Shown: positions 1 to 64,000 of the stretch, piece after piece | Numbering within the stretch: the first letter of the stretch is position 1 | Layout: each line of letters begins with the position of its first letter | Notes under the pieces: model-generated | What the model saw: the letters and a program-made list of their open reading frames with translations, nothing else | What the model was told of the DNA's origin: nothing | The model's database searches: none | Made by a program: the position numbers and the translations under genes | NCBI GenBank assembly: GCA_017654935.2 | Contig: CM065710.1 | Coordinates: 12,851,282-12,915,281, forward strand | From: Phymorhynchus buccinoides | Lineage: Eukaryota; Mollusca; Gastropoda; Neogastropoda; Raphitomidae | Direction of reading: 5' to 3' | Length of the DNA: 64,000 bases

Positions 1-29
1 GACTGTGATTTCTCAAAATGGCCACTCAA

Positions 30-301
30 CCAACACACACACACACTCACACACACACACTCACTCACACACACACTCACTCACACACAAACACTCTCTC
101 ACACACATACACACAAACGCACACACTCTCACACACACTCACTCACACACACACATACACACTTACACACTCTCACACACACACACACACTCAGTCACAC
201 ACACACACTCAGTCACACAAACACACACACACACACACATACACCCACAAACACACACACTCACTCACACACATACACACACACACACACACATACACTC
301 A

Positions 302-382
<81 letters not shown>

Positions 383-422
383 GCACACACACACACACAC
401 ACACACACAAGCACACACACCA
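30..422. repeat. (CA)n microsatellite with CT/CAAA interruptions
   Basis: About 390 bp of CA repeats interrupted by ACTC, AAAC and ATAC steps; the last 120 bp are almost pure. It lies in the intron after USP8 exon 21. Open frames of Thr/His across it are not genes. Confidence 0.97.
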
Positions 423-439
423 GTTTTTTTTATTATTTA

Positions 440-556
440 TTGACCTTCATTGTTTTTCTTATTAATTTACGACAGGATGTAAAAAAGCTTTATCAAGATT
501 ATTCTTGTATCGTCAATAAAGATCATTTTGACTTGACTTGACTTGACTTGACACAC
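440..556 (+). mobile_element. Retroposon 3' end with (TTGAC)n tail
   Basis: A segment GACAGGATG...TTATCGTCAATAAAGATCATTTTGAC followed by TTGACTTGACTTGAC. The same 3' end occurs at 29437-29514, 38545-38624 and, inverted, at 24782-24862. A conserved AATAAAG plus a pentanucleotide tail indicates a non-LTR element or its SINE partner. Confidence 0.75.
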
Positions 557-645
557 ACACACTCACACACACTCACACACACACACACACACACAAACAA
601 AGAGAGAGAGGGGCACACACTTAAACTCACACACACACAAACACA
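552..645. repeat. (CA)n and (GA)n microsatellite
   Basis: CA repeats with a short GAGAGAGAG block between the retroposon tail and the donor of USP8 exon 21; in the transcript it begins just after GTGAGT. Confidence 0.9.
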
Positions 646-652
646 GACTCAC

Positions 653-60537
<59,885 letters not shown>

Positions 60538-60644
60538 CGTCTCTGGTTAAAAAGATCGGCCTTCTTATGGTCGTCAAAACTTAACGATCAATTGGCAAAG
60601 TCCCCAGCGAGCGATATTCTGAGGAGAGAAAAATATAATACAGT

Positions 60645-60840
60645 CAGGGCTCACAATTGTCCTGCAAAAACAAGGGGTGCCCAGTGACTCCTTCATACAG
60701 GCATAGCGGGTCTAGAGGGTCCCAGGTGGCATAGTGAAGCTAAAAAAGATTTTCTAGTGCATCCCTGGACTCCCTGCACATTTCTTTTTGAGGGTCCTTT
60801 AGAATTTTAATACCTCATAGACCCCAAATGGGGGTCCCTG
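60645..60840. mobile_element. CAGGGACCCCC-ended MITE, inverted copy
   Basis: CAGGGCTCACAATTGTCC to CAAATGGGGGTCCCTG. It has landed at the left edge of a pogo-like MITE; ACAGT occurs on both sides. Confidence 0.78.
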
Positions 60841-61050
60841 ACAGTGGAACGCTCGCTTACAAGACCTTCACAAATCATCCAAAAATTAGGTTTTAAACGG
60901 GAGGGAGTTGTAAAAGGGAGGTAATTTGTAATCTTACAAAGAAGGGCAATGTCTTGGAGAAGTAGGTCTTAGTAAATTATGGGAGAGAGTCTTATAACAG
61001 GTGTGGGTGTGGGTGGGGGGCTTATAAGGGAGGTTCCAGTACTTCCACTG
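60841..61050. mobile_element. Pogo-like CAGTGGAAC MITE, diverged
   Basis: CAGTGGAACGCTCGCTTACA, middle CTTACAAAGAAGGGCAATGT, right GGGAGGTTCCAG. Confidence 0.75.
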
Positions 61051-61147
61051 TGCATAAAACTTTCAAACACAAATTGTAATTTGGCATCAATTAATTAGCC
61101 ACATTGTTAGTTATTGGCATTCAACAAAAATTTCTGAACCTAGGAAA

Positions 61148-61155
61148 GTGTGTGG

Positions 61156-61212
<57 letters not shown>

Positions 61213-61372
61213 GTGTGTGTGTGTGTGTATGTGAGCCGGTGGTGTTAAATGTGTGTGTGTGTATGTGTGTGTGTGTGTTATGTTTGTGTGTGTTGTATGT
61301 GTGTGTGGTGTTTGTGTATGTGTGTGTGTGTATGTGTATGTGTGTGTTGTATGTGTGTGTGTGTTTGTGTGT

Positions 61373-61415
<43 letters not shown>

Positions 61416-61500
61416 GTGTGTGTATTGTGTGTGGTGTGTATGTGTGTGTGTGTGTTGTGTGCGTGGTGCGTGGTGTGCGTGTTTGCGTGTGCGTGTGGAG
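61148..61500. repeat. (GT)n microsatellite
   Basis: About 350 bp of GT with TTGT, ATGT and GCGT steps. Confidence 0.96.
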
Positions 61501-61689
61501 AGCGTGCCGTGCATGTCAAGGGGTGCCCTACCCCAGAACTGTTTTTAAACAAAACAAGCAATCTGGCAGAAACCCCGCGATGTGTGCATGCGTGTGTCCC
61601 ACATGCGGCACGTGTGTGCATGTGTTTTGCATGGTGGTGTGTGCGCTCATGCGTCCATGCATGCTTTTCTCTGTGTGCGTAAGTCTGTG

Positions 61690-62213
61690 TGATTTTCTTT
61701 TTTTTTTTACAAACATATTAACATTTTGTCACTTTCCCCACAATTCAGTTTCAAAAGAACTTAAGTCTACTATCATTTCCCGCTTCGCATTTCATCACTA
61801 GTCCCCCGGGCCCCCCCCCCCCCCCCATCCCACCCCCTCCCAAACCTTGTAGAAATTGGGCGTAACAAATTATCACACCTTTATGTCTTTAGCAGGCAGA
61901 ACTAGAATGCTTACTTCAGTGTGAAAATGACTACAATGATTTTTATTACCGATTTAAAATTGACTGCTTGAACTCTTCTAGAAATCACGGGAAATACATT
62001 CGCCCAGTAAAATCATAAAAAATACACTCCACAAGAGGCAGACATTTCACTGCCAACACCCTGTCAAAGGTTTTTCTATTTTTAGAGCTAACTCCTTGAC
62101 GCCAGAGAAAATTAAAGAAAAAAAATCATGGGCAAATCATGAAATGAAAAGACAACTGAAGATCATAGAGCCAATAGTGAGAAAATGGTCCTGGGGATTT
62201 ACTCTCTTGATTT
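61690..62213. other. Stretch upstream of USP8 without recognised gene
   Basis: A C run at 61808-61826; otherwise nothing assigned. Confidence 0.4.
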
Positions 62214-62429
62214 CAGACCTGTTTACCCCCCTACACAAGTCTGAGTAGTCTGGATAGCTGAAATTAGTAGTTTGGTGCAAAAGTGTAGTTTTATCAGTAA
62301 GTAAACATCAAACAAGGTTTCAAGAAAAGAGTAATAGAGCATATTTTCAATTTTGAAGAGAGTAGAGGTCCAAATGACTCTATAGTTTTTAGGAGAATTA
62401 CGCTCGAAAAGAGTAGAGAAACAGGTCTG
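62214..62429. mobile_element. CAGACCTG MITE, fifth copy
   Basis: CAGACCTGTTTACCCCCCTA to GAGTAGAGAAACAGGTCTG; flanks TGATTT/GATTAT only partly alike. Confidence 0.87.
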
Positions 62430-62708
62430 GATTATGTTAGAGCAAAAGCCAGGCAGATTCAGGGTTATTCCTCTTTCTAGTGAAAAAGCAGTTCCATCAG
62501 ATGGGTGTGTGAGACTGAGAGACATGAAGGAATTGCAGAGTGGAAATAAAATCGGTTATATTATAACCAAAAGGCAAAACTGATCAATAAATCGATTACA
62601 TCATATCATAAACAACTGAACATTTGCATTCTATAAAAGTATAAATATATATATATATCACTTACTAGTCGGTAGTTGCACATAAAAATGTATGACAAGT
62701 TTCCACAC

Positions 62709-62769
62709 CTCTTTCAAACTCCACCCTCAGCTTGCAGTTCAGCTCATCATGCTTGGAGTTGGGACTGCA
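62709..62769 (-). CDS. Possible exon of an unidentified gene
   Basis: A 61-nt segment between TTGTACCAG and GTGTGG encodes CSPNSKHDELNCKLRVEFER without a stop. I do not recognise the family. It lies 5' of the USP8 start on the same strand, so it could belong to a neighbouring gene ending between 60.6 and 62.7 kb, or be chance. No companion exon was found. Confidence 0.25.
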
Positions 62770-63104
62770 CTGGTACAACAAAAATAAAAAACACAATCAA
62801 ATCAAATACTGTATTGCCACGCAACAAGGGTTATAAGCCGTGACAGTGAGTAGTGAATCCTGTTGGTCAGTACTGAGAAGGGCAGTCACTCTTGCGAAAG
62901 GCCAGCCATTTAGTGGCTCAAATAGGGTATTGGTAAGAGTTACACACCTTGTTTGTCAGTACTCAAGCATCTGCCAAGGCATTCACTCTAGCAAAACATG
63001 GTGGTTGCAGTGGCAAAACCAGTGAACCGGTCATTGCACCTGGGTGTGGAAAATGATGACCCGACAAACTGTCCGAAACCAAGAATGCTTAAAATCGATA
63101 CCTC

Positions 63105-63430
63105 TTCTTCTTCGGATCGCTCAATTCTGTCATTATAAGCGCAGAGCATCATGCTGCTTGTTACTGCGCCTAACTAGAAATAGTTAGGACAACAAGTCAA
63201 ACTTCGGCTGGAGGAAATCGTTGAAAGTGCTTTCTGAAAAAAGGGCAGGAGAATGGACCGGTGGTAGTAACGGCGAAAGAAAGATAGTAGATCTAGCTGA
63301 CAGCAGCAAAGGAAAAGCAGAGATCAAGCAGAGGCAGCGTTTGAAGATTTAACGGACGTTTACACGCACAGAACTACAGGAAGGTGAGGGACCTATTTAA
63401 GCAAACGACTCCCCGGTATCCCATGGGGGG
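63105..63430 (-). mobile_element. SINE-like family B, inverted copy
   Basis: CTTCTTCTTCGGATCGCTCA at the tail side, then complement of the GCGCATCTGC...CGAAGT region and CCCCGGTATCCC at the head. Confidence 0.78.
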
Positions 63431-64000
63431 AAAACTCGATACTAGTAGTCGTACTAGTAGTTAGTAGTAGGCAAAACATTGCAATCAGGAAGAATTCTTT
63501 TAACTTAGTCTGTTCAACCCTACAGTTTCATAAAATTGTACACCCATCTCAATCTGTTTGCAGAATCAATAGGATTAAATCAATCCTGTTCAATTCAGTA
63601 CCTAGAACCATAAATTGTCTTCTGGTGGGCTGGGCTTAATGAGTTTAGTGGAGAAGCCTTTCCCATGTACATCCCCACTCTCTTGGCAACTGGGATGTTG
63701 ACAGCTGTGCATCGGGGACGTACCAAGGCAACAAACCGATCCCTTTGTGCAGCATTCACCCCACCCCACCCCTCCTATCTCTCTCCTCTCTGGTTTTTTG
63801 CATGTGAATTTCTGTATCGAGTCATGAGTGCGAGTCACTGAGTGTCTACATCCATGAGTGAGTATGCCTCATTATCTTAATAATCTGTGTATTTTTGTGT
63901 GATGTTTACTTTGTCTACAAGTAGTTAAAAACGGGATCACATGTCACCATACTTGTTTTTGTTACAATGTAAGCACTGTGTGTCGGTGGTCTCTCATCTC
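63431..64000. other. Stretch without recognised gene
   Basis: A short minus-strand frame (63838-63602) has no recognisable domain. Nothing else supported. Confidence 0.4.

Noticed and set aside
5..541. Thr/His-rich frames near the left edge
   Set aside because: Translations of (CA)n.

Overview
The window is eukaryotic, almost certainly from an invertebrate animal with a repeat-rich genome. Introns are long, there are many short tandem repeats, and mobile elements are densely nested. A gastropod or other mollusc would fit, but that is an inference from the general look of the sequence, not a proof.

The only host gene I can support runs along almost the whole minus strand: a homologue of the deubiquitinase USP8 (UBPY). 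Its start codon is at 60537 and its last visible exon ends at 653; the final exons, with the catalytic His/Asp boxes, lie beyond the left edge. I recognise 20 exons with GT/AG borders. Nineteen of them (45959 down to 653) form one uninterrupted reading frame with matching splice phases. In protein order they give an N-terminal segment, the end of the N-terminal helical (MIT-like) domain, a charged helix, a rhodanese-like domain (40.6-37.0 kb), a Pro-rich linker (35 kb), a long coiled coil (32.6-28.4 kb), a WW domain (27 kb), a 14-3-3-type motif (25.9 kb) and the USP catalytic domain (22.8-0.65 kb) with its Cys box and zinc-binding CxxC pairs. The second exon, at 56-57.7 kb, is present only as several damaged copies.

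The most striking structure is that at least ten of these exons have one or more partial tandem copies beside them. Each copy keeps one splice border, is cut off inside the exon, and sits next to expanded simple repeats. Nine extra copies occur at 22.9-23.83 kb (103-bp unit), seven at 18.2-19.33 kb (about 158-bp unit) and five at 37.2-38.2 kb (100-bp unit).

The rest is mobile DNA. Two DIRS-type tyrosine-recombinase retrotransposons (3318-9275, decayed; 48382-54843, nearly complete) each have inverted termini and an internal complementary region. Both have landed in copies of the same roughly 210-bp MITE, directly after AAAATG. A third DIRS fragment lies at 42.07-43.33 kb. DNA-transposon derivatives include a CAGACCTG-ended family with 6-bp target duplications and a remnant zinc-finger ORF, piggyBac-like TTAA MITEs (six copies), pogo-like CAGTGGAACCTC MITEs, a MITE with 8-bp duplications that contains TTAGGG repeats, and several others. 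At least two SINE families and (TTGAC)n- and (AAC)n-tailed retroposon ends are also present. From about 56 kb rightwards known repeats carry unusually many small indels, which suggests lower sequence accuracy or stronger decay there.
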